Origin: Fallopia convolvulus
Taxonomy: Eukaryota > Streptophyta > Magnoliopsida > Caryophyllales > Polygonaceae
Direction of reading: 5' to 3'
NCBI GenBank assembly: GCA_964016875.1
Contig: OZ024724.1
Coordinates: 17,526,501 to 17,590,500 of the forward strand
DNA: 64,000 nucleotides
Shown here: piece by piece, positions 1-10,095 of the stretch
Layout of the letters: every line of letters starts with the position of its first letter
Position numbering within the stretch: position 1 is the first letter of the stretch
The notes under the pieces: model-generated
What the model was told of the DNA's origin: nothing
What the model saw: only the letters and a program-made list of their open reading frames with translations
Database searches by the model: none
Position numbers and translations under genes: made by a program

Positions 1-1151
1 AATCGGAATTCTAAACAATAAGCAGGTAACAAGACATGGGTTTTTGGGATTTAAGCAAGCAAACAATATTTAGGGTTTAAATCAATGGAAGGAAAGCAGA
101 GTTTATTCAACCAATTCCACCTTTTTAATCATTCGATCATTGATTCATCTACTTTTCTATTAATTCCCAGGTTAATTCCAATCCTTATAAAAGATTTCCG
201 CTTGTCCATGGTCCAAGCGAAAGGATGATATGAACAAGAACGCTTAATTCAAATCATGCAAGGTATTAAGGATAGAAGGATATTAAATCATGCCATCAAG
301 CTACGAGTCTCATGCATAAAATAACAATCAAACACTCTTTCTTAATTCTAGTCCACGGTCGTAGAAAAGAGTTGTTTCAAGGATAAATAAGATTGCACAG
401 ACAACAATCAAACTAATCCAAACAGTAGAATATCAATCAAATTCAACAAGTTGCGCACTAAGAGAAATCAATTGATAATCATAAAAGTAAGAACAAGAGT
501 TTTGATATTAACCAAGGGATAGAAAAGTTACCAAAATCTCACAAATTCATAAAAAGGCTTCCTTGATCAAACAAACTCCAAAGAAAATTAGTTCTCTATA
601 AGAGAGAAAAATACTAAAATCTGAATAATTGAAAACTAGATCTAAGAGAGAATACAAAACAAAGCTCCAAAACTAGGTCTTAATAGTCTCGAACTAAATG
701 TACGAAATAAAATAATATCATAAGTAAATAAAGATAGATAGATAGAAAGAGCAGTCGCCGCCTCGGATTTATGCTGACGTGGAACTCTGCGGGCACGGTG
801 AACACTCTCCGCGATCACGGTGAACACTCTCCAGCGCTGTTTTCGGAAGATGTTTTGACCACTTTAGAGTGGGAATTTTGACTCGGAGTAAAAATATGAA
901 TTGTAGCTCTTCGAGTCAGCTTTCCAATGATACCAAATTCATCTTCATACGACCACCGTAGCTCCCGAACGATGTGTCACAAGAAAATGGCGTCAAAACA
1001 ACTCCAAATCAACACTTGTCTTCAAAACTCTTGCAATTCTCCAAATCGTGACTTCGGTCTTCATATGACAATTATGCTCAAAACTAACCTAAACACACTC
1101 AAATCATGCCCAAAATACAAGAGTTACCCTATACTAAACTAGAGCTTATCA
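1..1151 (-). repeat. Ath1 3' LTR (left end outside window)
   Basis: It matches 3365-4524 closely by eye and ends in TTATCA at 1151, followed by the polypurine tract. A decayed copy of the element's palindrome (one base off CCGCGATCGCGG) sits at 809-820. The short ORFs here have no recognisable product. Confidence 0.9.
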
Positions 1152-1190
1152 AATTCCCCCATACTTAAACCTTGCTCGTGCTCGAGTAAG
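1152..1190 (-). other. Ath1 polypurine tract and pre-PPT hairpin
   Basis: On the minus strand a purine run ending GGGGGAATT abuts the LTR start. Just upstream (1172-1189) is a hairpin with 7-bp arms and a 4-base loop, TTGCTCG / CGAGTAA on the plus strand, with one wobble pair. Equivalent hairpins occur at the same place in Ath2, Ath3 and Ath4. Confidence 0.7.
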
Positions 1191-2179
1191 CTCAAAATAA
1201 ATCTAACAAGAAATCTTTTTAAAGTTTACAACATAGTACAAGGGAAGACAAAAATCACTCACCTCACCAACCTGAACCCAAAATAGAGAAATAGTGAGCA
1301 AAGACATGAAAGCTCAAACACACACCTCACCAATACAAAATATAACACTCAAGCTCTAAAAAGTGTAGAGCAACCTAGGATCTACCCAACATCTAAAGTG
1401 TAATCCCCAGACCCCAAAGTAGAATATGATCCTAAAACTCTGATTTTACCACTCATTCTACTTAGGCGCCCTTTCGGGTTTTCACCTAATCACTCATTTC
1501 ATTTTTCTTAGGTGTGCTCACAAATACTCACATCTCTCATAAACCTCATATTACCCAAACCTAATGCTGGTCCGGGTTACCTGCTTATTACCTGAGCCGC
1601 CCTTTCGGGTTTTCAACTCATCCTAAGATTTTTATATGCCTTTTTTATATTTTTATGGCTTTTTCTTTTTTCCTTTTTTTTTTTTAAAATTTTCTCTATA
1701 CAAAACATGGAACAAAAATCCCATAAAAATAACACAAAAATAAACTGAAAAGCAACTATCTATGATAAGCGTAGTGAGTACTTCCTTCCCCATACTTAAA
1801 TCCTTTATTGTCCTCAATGAAGTAAAAAGAAAGGAATTAAGCATAGAAGAGGAAAATCAGAAGACTCACATACGAAAGAAGAGAAGAATAAACTCCAGGA
1901 ATTATAAGCACCAATCTCATGAACAAACTGATCTGTCAGGGAAGAAACCACGAACGTCATCTTCACAATTCAGCAACCAAATCCACACCATAGGACGTCT
2001 CCAATGAGAATGAACTGGACTCCTCAAAATAAAAACTCCGACGACGGTAGCACCCCCATACTTGTACAATTCCAAGGAACTAGACATGGAAAGATATAGA
2101 AAAATGGATTGGTGGATGATGGTAGAATATGGAAGAACACTCTTTTTTATTACTCTCTCTTCTTTTTTCTTGATTTATC

Positions 2180-2264
2180 TCGGAGGTTTCACCCGAAAAC
2201 CTTTTATCTCAGGGGTTTCACCTGAAAGCCTTTTTTTCGGGGGTTTCACCCGAAAACCTTTTAT
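2180..2264. repeat. Threefold 28-29 bp tandem repeat
   Basis: Three units begin at about 2180, 2209 and 2237, each containing GGTTTCACCCGAAAACC or a close variant. The core can fold back on itself (GGTTT / AAACC). It lies in the Ath1 3' non-coding region. Confidence 0.8.
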
Positions 2265-2303
2265 TTTTTTTAAAAAATTGTATCTTGTCGCCGATGCACA
2301 GTA

Positions 2304-2337
2304 CCGCGATCGCGGTGAAGGACCTCCGCGATCGCGG
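2304..2337. repeat. Two copies of 12-bp palindrome CCGCGATCGCGG
   Basis: Perfect palindromes at 2304-2315 and 2326-2337. A third exact copy is in the Ath1 5' LTR (4173-4184) and a decayed copy in the 3' LTR. The motif is not seen in the other elements of the window, which have their own palindromes. Confidence 0.85.
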
Positions 2338-2514
2338 AGCTGTTTACTAGTACATATTCGCCTTTTTTCTGTGTATTTTGAGGAATAAATTCCCCAAAAT
2401 ATTTTTGTTCTTTCGAACCTAGTACCTGCATGTTAGTCCAACAAGATTGAAAGAAAAACAAAACTAAAACTAAAAACTTAAAACTTAAAAAAAATCAAGA
2501 AAAAGAAAACTTAC

Positions 2515-2532
2515 CTCGGGTTGCCTCCCGAG
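2515..2532 (-). other. Post-protease hairpin with AGGCAA loop (Ath1)
   Basis: On the minus strand the stem CTCGGG / CCCGAG closes the loop AGGCAA, about 45 bases downstream of the protease stop. Ath2, Ath3 and Ath4 have the same loop on different but still paired stems. In Ath1 the 3' arm is followed directly by GTAAGT, giving a good 5' splice-site match. Confidence 0.75.
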
Positions 2533-2575
2533 CAGCGCATTTATTTAACATCGTTTGGCCCGACGTCCTTTATGC

Positions 2576-3190
2576 TCAGAATGGATTATCATCTATCTGA
2601 AACTGGACCTTTTTCCCTTCATGTGCCATAGATAATAGGTCCTTTGAAACATCAATTACGACGCTCGCCGTCTTCATAAATGGACGACCCAACAGCAAAA
2701 CTGGGTCGTATCTTCCCTTACAGATCTCTAGGACATAAAAGTCCGTTGGAAAAATTAAGCCATCCACCTGCACTAAAACATCTTCCACAAATCCTTTCGG
2801 ACTCACATTAGAGTGGTCAGCCAGCTCAATAGTAATATTAGAATCCTGTAATGGCCCTAGACCTAACCTCTCATAGACGCTAAGTGACATGACATTAATG
2901 GATGCACCTAAATCAAGCATAGAATGCTCAATTTTAGCCTCACCAATTGTAACTGGAACAGTAAACCTCCCTGGATCTCCATACTTCTTAGGCAATTGCC
3001 TTTGAAGCATGGAACATACATTTTCAATATTTTCAACAAGATTAACTTTTGTAACCTTCCCCTTCTCTTTTTGCTTCCTCTTTATAGTACATAATTCTTT
3101 CAGAAATTTAGCAAAACGAGGAATACTTTGAACAAGTTTAAATAAAGGGACATTTACCTCACACTTGGAGAAGGTTTCAAAAATTTCCTT
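2576..3190 (-). pseudogene. Ath1 gag-end/retropepsin fragment
   Basis: About 205 codons read open on the minus strand from the tRNA junction at 3190 to a stop at 2576. The N-terminal part matches the region before the protease in Ath2 (FETFSKCEVNVPLFKL, then KELCTIKR). The protease part carries the catalytic motif LDLGAS near the middle and the C-terminal flap-end motif LLLGRPFMKTA. In an intact element this enzyme would cut the Gag polyprotein inside virus-like particles. The N-terminal two thirds of gag are missing, because coding sequence begins abruptly at nucleotide 1 of a tRNA-Asp sequence. There is no start codon in a sensible context, so this is a remnant. The open frame does continue through the tRNA toward the LTR, but I regard that part as chance. 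Confidence 0.85.
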
Positions 3191-3265
3191 GTCGTTGTAG
3201 TATAGTGGTAAGTATTCCCGCCTGTCACGCGGGTGACCCGGGTTCGATCCCCAGCAACGACGCCA
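3191..3265 (+). tRNA. Complete tRNA-Asp(GUC) sequence with encoded CCA, fused to Ath1 PBS
   Basis: Bases 3191-3262 fold as a full tRNA: acceptor GTCGTTG / CAACGAC, D-arm region with TAGTATAGTGG (A box), anticodon stem CCCGC / GCGGG with anticodon GTC at 3224-3226, and a T arm with GGTTCGATCC (B box). A discriminator G and CCA follow (3263-3265). Plant nuclear tRNA genes do not encode CCA, so this is a copy of a mature tRNA joined to the element's PBS. The last 18 bases (3248-3265) are the PBS read on the minus strand. They carry element-type variants (as in the GCTGGGGA end also seen in Ath2 and Ath3), which leave one mismatch in the T stem. The 5' end of the tRNA abuts gag/protease coding sequence exactly. 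Pol III activity is possible but unproven. Confidence 0.85.
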
Positions 3266-3270
3266 AAATT

Positions 3271-4524
3271 TGACTCGGCTAAAGTCGTTGTTGTCAAGAT
3301 CAAAAATAAATAACCCTATTATACTAACTAATATAGTAAGCAAGCAAGGGGTCGAACCCAAGAGAATCGGAATTCTAAACAATCAGCAGGTAACAAGACA
3401 GGGGTTTTTGGGATTTAAGCAGGCAAACAATATTTAGGGTTTAAATCAATGGAAGGAAAGCAGAGTTTATTCAACCAATTCCACCTTTTTAATCATTTGA
3501 TCATTGATTCGTCTACTTTTCTATTAATTCCCAGGTTAATTCCAATCCTTATAAAAGATTTCCGCTTGTCCACTGTCCAAGCGAAAGGATGATATGAACA
3601 AGAACGCTTAATTCAAATCATGCAAGGTATTAAGGATAGAAGGATATTAAATCATGCCATCAAGCTACGAGTCTCATGCATAAAATAACAATCAAACACT
3701 CTTTCTCAATTCTAGTCCACGGTCCTAGAAAAGAGTTGTTTCAAGGATAAATAAGATTGCACAGACAACAATCAAACTAATCCAAACAGTAGAATATCAA
3801 TCAAATTCAAAAAGTTGCACACCAAGAGAAATCAATTGATAATCATAAAAGTAAGAACAAGAGTTTTGATATTAACCAAGGGATAGAAAAGTTACCAGAA
3901 CCTCACAAATTCATAAAAAGGCTTCCTTGATCAAACAAACTCCAAAGGAAATTAGTTCTCCATAAGAGAGAAAAATACTAAAATCTGAATAATTGAAAAC
4001 TAGATCTAAGAGAGAATACAAAACAAAGCTCCAAAACTAGGTCTTAATAGTCTCGAACTAAACATACGAAATAAACTAATATCGGAAGTAAATAAAGATA
4101 GATGGATAGAAAGAGTAGTCGCCGCCTCGGATATATGCTGACGTGGAACTCCGCGGGCGCGGTGAACACTCTCCGCGATCGCGGACCTGATCATGACAAA
4201 ATTCCAACGCTGTTTCGGAAGATGTTTTGACCACATTAGAGTGGGAATTTTTGACTCGGAGTAAAAATATGAATTGTAGCTCTTTGAGTCAGTTTTCCAA
4301 TGATACCAAATTCATCTTCATACGACCACCGTATCTCCCGAAAGATGCGTCACAAGAAAATGGCGTCAAAACAACTCCAAATCAACACTTGTCTTCAAAA
4401 CTCTTGCAATTCTCCAAATCGTGTCTTCGGTCTTCATATGACAATTATGCTCAAAACTGACCTAAACACACTCAAATCATGCCCAAAATACAAGAGTTAA
4501 CCTATACTAAACTAGAGCTTATCA
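3271..4524 (-). repeat. Ath1 5' LTR
   Basis: 1254 bp starting TGACTCGG and ending TTATCA on the plus strand, next to the PBS at 3248-3265. It contains an exact CCGCGATCGCGG palindrome at 4173-4184. The base after it (4525) starts TGTGG, the expected right copy of a TSD whose left copy is off-window. Confidence 0.9.
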
Positions 4525-4577
4525 TGTGGTTCATGTTATCCCTTGTGTCTAAGGATTTAAACTTGTTGGTATAGCTT

Positions 4578-5271
4578 GTGCAAGATGTCAAATCATGCAA
4601 AAATATTGATCCACAAGAGACCACTTTCGTGGAAGCCATGATCCAATCGATGCATCAAACCCTTCAATCATTTTGCACTCAGTTTGATGGGATTAAGAGA
4701 TGGTTGTCTCAAGTTGATGGACGATTATCACAATTTTATGGACGACTCTCAAAAGTCTACAAGTTTATCCAAGCAAGTGGGAACAATATGTCTAGTGTCA
4801 ACCATGGCATCCCTTTGGCCTCCGAAGGCACACACACCAAGCCCCTCCATGCCATGAGTCACGCCACCCATTTGGAAGAAGGCTTCACCTCCTACGTTCC
4901 ACAAGTGACCCAAGGGTCCTATTCGGAGCCACCTTTTCTTTCACCATATGTGCCATCCATCGGGGTAAGACAAAACTTTGTTGCTCCAGTTGCTACTTTC
5001 CCCAATAATATTTCGTTGCCTAGATCTACTGCCGATTCAGGCAATGAGCATCATGACACCCATCCTTATGGTTATACTCCCATGCCATCGCCGGCCCCCT
5101 CAAGCACCACGATACCGGCGCAAGGCGCACCCACGCCGCTCGGCCATTGGCCACCTCAGCCCCCTTACTATGATGAGCACCAACAAGGAAAGGAGTACCA
5201 CCATGGCATCAAGCTCCAAATCCAACCCTTCTCCGGGACCATCGGCGCCGATGCTTGTCTTGATTGAATAG
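4578..5271 (+). pseudogene. Gyp1 gag, N-terminal part
   Basis: An open frame runs to the Ath2 insertion point. It has a predicted helical N-terminus (MIQSMHQTLQSFC), two close repeats of a VDGRLSQ-type segment, a Pro/Ser/His-rich linker, and then the conserved start of a Retrotrans_gag domain: IKLQIQPFSG, GADACLD. The next codons, W-IAKTETIFDYYGY, are at 15620 on the far side of Ath2, which shows where the gene was split. Gag would form the retrotransposon particle. No start codon can be assigned with confidence because Ath1 occupies the upstream region. Confidence 0.8.
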
Positions 5272-6825
5272 TGATGAGGTATTTTCAGTGGTCGTTATAC
5301 CTATCAAAGAAACCTAACTTAACCAACTCAGTAGAGCGGCAAGTAAGGGTCGATCCCATAGAGACTCGTGTATTAATGTTATTACTTATGTGCCAAGTAA
5401 CCAAGGGGGTTTTAAGGAATGAATATCTAAACTACTATACAAATTGAAAAGTAGATATGAATGCAAAAGATGATTTAAATCAATAAGAGACAAGCGTGTT
5501 CAACTAGTTAAATCCATCATGATATTGATTTGTTGATCATTGATTCTCTTGATTCTCTTCTCACTTGAATAATCTATTGTGGATAATGATCCTACTAAGG
5601 ATTAAGACCCGAACTTCATATTTAGTTGATAGAACTACCAGTCTAACAACCCTAATTAAATAACAACCTAGAAAAGCTTCTAGATTCAATTAAATAACAG
5701 CATGACGATTCAAGTTATCAATAGAAACAAACACTCAGAGCAACCAGACATCTAAGTGACTTGTGAATTTATTCCCTACTTTAATCAACTTGTCCGACCG
5801 GTACTAAATTGATTAAAGTATACTCTTGATCAAATTAACTCCAACCGGTAATTAATCAGATTCAGTTATAACTAGAAATTCTATTAGGTAACTAATCTAA
5901 TAAAACCCTAATTTAGATTCAATTAAGCACATAGAATAATTTCTATTCAAGTTTTTTTAGAATCAATTAAATCTCACAACTATACACAGATCATGACTTC
6001 AATAACTAGTCAAACACAAGAGAAATTAGCAATGCATAATTAAATTAAAATCAAAATTACAAAGGTTCAAAGGTTCTTCCTTGATGGAGAAAAACCCTAG
6101 CCTCCAAAAGTATGATCAAAATTTATGATAATAATTATTCAGAGAAAACTAAAAACAAAGTTTAAATACCCCTAAGACATCTAAAGATAAAATATCCCGA
6201 AATTACAACAAACTAGTCGGAACAGACCTAATAAAGTCCAACCCGAAGCCCAAAACTCGCGGCCCAACTCTCCCGTGGCAGAATGTGAGGCGCGGTCTCA
6301 TTCCAGGGTGGCGCGGCCGCGCAACTTCATGTTATGCCCGCGGCACACCTCGGTTCAACACTCGAAGCGACACTTCAGAGGCTGTTTTCACCCCCTTCGA
6401 GTTGCATTTTGGACTCGGAGTAAAAATATGAATTGTAGCTCTTCGAGTTAGCTTTCCAGTGATAGCAAATTCAGCTTCATTCGAACACTGTAGTTCCCAA
6501 ACCAAGCATTGCAAGATAGAGGTGTCAAAACAAGACCTTCAATGCACAACCCGGGTTTAAGCGTTCTTTTCACAAAAGCTCTTGGGTCTTGGTTCTTCCA
6601 ATCTTCACTTGTATCACTCTAAGCTTCCTCAAAATCCACCATAGTTCGCTAAATCCATCCCGTCCACGCTTGTTTACCTAATGATCTGCAAAACCGAACA
6701 AAACAAGCGCAAAACCCGAATTTTCTAGAAAAACTAAAAACCTAAGAACTACACTAAACTAAGCTAAAACCATGCAATATAAACATAAATATGCATCCTA
6801 AACACTACCTAAATGCAAGCTATCA
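5272..6825 (-). repeat. Ath2 3' LTR
   Basis: Runs TGATGAGG to GCTATCA and matches 14064-15619 closely by eye. It carries the palindrome GCGCGGCCGCGC at 6311-6322, with other GC-rich segments nearby. No gene is seen. Confidence 0.93.
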
Positions 6826-7861
6826 AATTCCCCCATGCTTGTCCTCAAGCAAGACATAAATCCAAATCACACCATAGAAATGCAATCTTACATCCATCTC
6901 AAGTCAAACAAGCATTTCACATATAATTAAAAACTCAACCAAGACTTCTCAACATGCATTCTGGTAAGCAAAAAGTAAAGACCATTCATTCATTCTAGAC
7001 CTCACCAAGGAAATTGTGTTTGCACTCAACTCTCAAGTGTATAAAGGACGTGTTTCACTCAAAAATCACCCTTGAAAACTAGACTACCATATGCTTGCAT
7101 CAGAGTTCTAAATCTCCACCGCTGGGGATCAAATACATAACAAAAATCATTAGATCTTTGTAAGGCTTGTAATGGGGCCAAGGTAAAGAGAAATTTGGAA
7201 GGGATAACATTTGGCATGTGGTGCTAAATCCGGGATAAAGAACTAATCCTAAACCCAACTCAACACTTTCTTTTTCTTACTTCTTCCAAACTCTTCTTTC
7301 TCAACACCATACATTCACATTCAAATACTTTGCTTCTTTTTTTTTCTTTTTCTTTTTGCCTCTTTTCAACTCTTTTCTTACTTTGTTAATGAAGATTAAT
7401 AACCTTTAAGCACTTTTTCTTTTGCTTATTTTGCAACAAACTTCATCTTCATTTTTTCACTTTGAAACCAAAAACTTTATTTCCTCTTTTTCCACCTTTT
7501 CATCCAACTCCCCCATACTTGTACATAACTCACACAAAACAAAAACACAACCTAAAGTCCTAAATCCCGGATCCTGGGTCAAGCTTATTAGGCTAGGAAA
7601 ATTTTATGGAGCTATCAAAAATAGGCTTAAAGCTTAAAAGAAATGGGGTGTCAAGAACATGGATCTTGTAAGGTAGGAAGGGAAATAATAGGCTAATAAG
7701 AAACATTGCCTCAATCACTTTAATGTCATGCATTCAATCATATAAAGCAGCCTCGAAATAGAGTATTAACGCAAGTTCTAGAGCTAGATAATCATGGTGA
7801 TACACTCAAGAATGTAAGGAACAAATATATCATGAAAGGCCAAAAATCAAATCTCACAAGG
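6826..7861 (-). other. Ath2 PPT, pre-PPT hairpin and 3' non-coding region
   Basis: The minus-strand PPT (CATGGGGGAATT) abuts the LTR. A hairpin, TGCTTG / CAAGCA with a 4-base loop, is at 6836-6851. The rest (to the Non1 insertion) is T-rich on the plus strand with no supported gene. Confidence 0.65.
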
Positions 7862-7866
7862 CTAAT

Positions 7867-8776
7867 TATGGCTGGATCGATGGAGGGGATGATGGTGCAA
7901 AGAGATCGCCACGAGAATCCAAGGAATTCCGACAACAAATACCACGCAACTGACCCGTCTTCAACTGGCTGGATCTTCCTCGTCCGAACTCGGATTTGAG
8001 TGATTCCAATTCGAGAAGTTATAACTCTGAGTCTAGTTTAACCGCTCAAAATTTCAGACCTAGATGATGAGTGGATTGAAATATATGTCGATTTTACTGA
8101 GAGGGTGCAAAAACCACCAAGATGGATGATGGATCGAAATGGGGAGAACAAGGGGATATGGATGCTTGACAAATTGGATATGACTCACCAAGCTCTCAAA
8201 CAAACTAAGATGCCCAAATTATCGGATATTACTCACCAACAACTTGAACAACGAGAATTGAACGAACGAAATACAAGAACAATAACTTGAATTGAAATTG
8301 CAAGGGGAAGTAAGCAACAAGAGAGTATTTTCGTCCAAATCTCTCCCAACAAAGGGTGAGGGGGCCGACCATATAACCTAGAAATAAACCTCACAAAGTT
8401 AGCCCCTTCACATAAGGAAATTACAAAAATTAACCCGAAATCCCGAAAACTTATAAAGTGTCCTTAACCGTAAAAAAAGTCACTTGTCGGAACACGAGTC
8501 AAAAGGAGACTCCAACCTTCTTCATTGTAAAACTTTGGAAACATATGATCCATGAGCTCCTCCTTGATCTTGTCAAGCATTGCCCTAGCATGTTCTCGAG
8601 TGATGCGCCAATAATAGATCGTCGTGCCTTGACTCGGCTCCTTAGCGCCTCGGACACCGGCCTTGGATATGTGTCCAAATGAAGACTCTCCCTTGTCGTG
8701 CAAATTGGACTTGTCTTTAGGGCTGGAATCTTCACTCAAATCATGGGGCCATGACTTGGTAGATGGAATCACATCC
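7867..8776 (-). repeat. Non1 3' LTR
   Basis: Nearly identical by eye to 10096-11006. The plus-strand end is TATGG rather than TGATGG, and the other end is CATCC rather than CATCA, so both terminal dinucleotides have decayed. It contains the last 104 codons of the Non1 ORF (8464-8776). Confidence 0.9.
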
Positions 8777-9468
8777 TCCTCCTCCCCTTCAAAAAGATTC
8801 GTCCTCGAATCTATCAAGCCTTGTGAGCTCAACAAAGAAGGTAGGGCTTCTAGCTCCCTTGGTGTGGCATTCTCCATGACAAAGACATCCTTCTTGGCCT
8901 CCACAAGAAAAGGAATGTAATCACCGCTTTGAGTGACTAAAACAGCCTCGTCCTCCTCAAGGAGCAAGAAGGGCAAACATGAAGGAATCATAGGAAATGC
9001 ATCCATCCATGGTGTAGCCAACGAGTTCACGGAGCTAGGAGTGATGGTAGGACGATGCTTGATTTTAGGAGACAATTCCACAACTTCCTCCTCTTCTTGC
9101 AATATGTGCATCATTTCTATTGGACACTTGATGGTAATGAGTTGTTCCAATCCATGGAAAGGAGTCTCTCTTTTTGGTTGTTCTGTGTCACTCATCATTC
9201 TTTGTTGGAAGGAAGTCTCCTCCCCTTTACAAGGGGTCGTCCTCGAACCTTGATCCTCTTCTCGTGTCTCCTTGATCTTCACCTCTTGAGGCACTTGTGT
9301 CCTCTTGTCAAGCCCTAGGATTCGGCGCTCCAAGGCATCCATGCGTGTCTTCATAGCTTCCACGGATTGTTGCATGGATTGTTGAAAAGTTTGTATCATG
9401 GCAGCCACTGAACTAGTGGACGTCTCCTCAACTTGTTCCTTATTCTTGTCATCACCCAGACTTGTCAT
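8464..9468 (-). CDS. Non1 internal ORF, 334 aa, unknown function, runs into the LTR
   Basis: An uninterrupted minus-strand frame starts at an ATG at 9468 (MTSLGDDKNKEQ). Residues about 20-50 form a likely coiled coil with Met and Gln (MIQTFQQSMQQSVEAMKTRM), a style seen at the N-terminus of some gypsy polyproteins. The middle is acidic and low in cysteine, with no zinc knuckle, DTG/DSG protease motif or polymerase motif. Near residue 228 the polypurine tract itself is translated (EGEEEDV), and the last 104 residues are encoded in the 3' LTR, including YYWRITREHARAML. The corresponding frame is also open in the 5' LTR copy (10694-11002). The protein may be a relic or a non-canonical Gag-like product; I do not recognise the family. 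That the frame is open over 1 kb in an otherwise decayed region is the main support. Confidence 0.6.
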   Translation of the reverse strand: MTSLGDDKNKEQVEETSTSSVAAMIQTFQQSMQQSVEAMKTRMDALERRILGLDKRTQVPQEVKIKETREEDQGSRTTPCKGEETSFQQRMMSDTEQPKRETPFHGLEQLITIKCPIEMMHILQEEEEVVELSPKIKHRPTITPSSVNSLATPWMDAFPMIPSCLPFLLLEEDEAVLVTQSGDYIPFLVEAKKDVFVMENATPRELEALPSLLSSQGLIDSRTNLFEGEEEDVIPSTKSWPHDLSEDSSPKDKSNLHDKGESSFGHISKAGVRGAKEPSQGTTIYYWRITREHARAMLDKIKEELMDHMFPKFYNEEGWSLLLTRVPTSDFFYG

Positions 9469-10093
9469 CGTAAAAACAAGGCAAAGAACAAGGTATAGAG
9501 GTCACACGAATTCATCACCAAGACTTGCCTGAGATGAAATTCCGACAAGTTGCAAGTAGAAGATGACCAACAAAATGGAACAAGAAAAACTCAAACACAA
9601 CAACAAGAAAAGAAACAACCAAGCAAGATTAGCAATTCTTGGTGTCGTTCCCGTATCCTAGAGTCGATCCAATTCAACAAGCATGTAACGAACACAAAAT
9701 CAAAGCTGTTTTTGGTCTCAATTCCCACGTTTTTCCACAGCAAAAAAAATCAGCAAAGGCTCTTTCAATTCATGCACTAAAGGAAGGCATTAAACAAGCA
9801 ACAAAAGCAACCATTCAACTACCAACTAATGAAGGCCATTGTGCTCTATTAGGGACGTTTTTTGAGCAGCTTTTCAGCCATGGTTGAGCATCAAACTCGG
9901 CCAAGAACTTCAACAATTCAAGGACTCAAAAACGCCACAACTCAAGACAACAATTCGGAAAGGCCGGCCACAACAACAACAACAACAACAACAACGCAAC
10001 CCTAAGGAGTTCGAACCTAAAACTTGCAAAAAGTGGAAATTCAAGGTCGGAACAAGATTTAGATGGCGATACCTTCGCGTGGCTCTGATACCA
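9469..10093 (-). other. Non1 leader with CAA repeat and PBS
   Basis: Untranslated leader between the PBS (10081-10093 on the minus strand) and the ORF start. A (CAA)n microsatellite, about eight units, lies at 9970-9995. No gene is supported. Confidence 0.7.
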
Positions 10094-10095
10094 CT

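Larger units (their letters stand above)
1191..2575 (-). other. Ath1 non-coding 3' region
   Basis: No supported gene. The stretch holds T-rich tracts (around 1640-1690), two copies of a CCCTTTCGGGTTTTCA segment (about 1470 and 1600), a threefold tandem repeat and a pair of 12-bp palindromes described separately. Short ORFs are low-complexity and match nothing I recognise. The region corresponds in position to the untranslated 3' regions of Ath3 and Ath4. Confidence 0.6.
1..4524 (-). mobile_element. Ath1: Athila-like gag-protease LTR retrotransposon, internally deleted, cut by window edge
   Basis: Two copies of a long repeat (1-1151 and 3271-4524) flank a short internal region read on the minus strand. 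Window base 1 matches base 3365, so about 94 bp of the left LTR lie outside the window and the left TSD cannot be seen. On the minus strand the order is 5' LTR (right), a PBS complementary to tRNA-Asp that is part of a full tRNA sequence, a protease fragment, a non-coding 3' region, a polypurine tract, then the 3' LTR (left). Most of gag and all of reverse transcriptase and integrase are absent. It appears to be inserted in the 5' part of the plus-strand gypsy element Gyp1, whose gag starts just right of 4524. Family assignment to Athila rests on the tRNA-Asp PBS and the protease sequence. Confidence 0.85.

Noticed and set aside
3191..3265. Ordinary functional nuclear tRNA-Asp gene
   Set aside because: CCA is encoded and followed directly by LTR-side sequence, the 3' part equals the PBS, and there is no poly-T terminator. 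A retrotransposon-derived copy explains it better.
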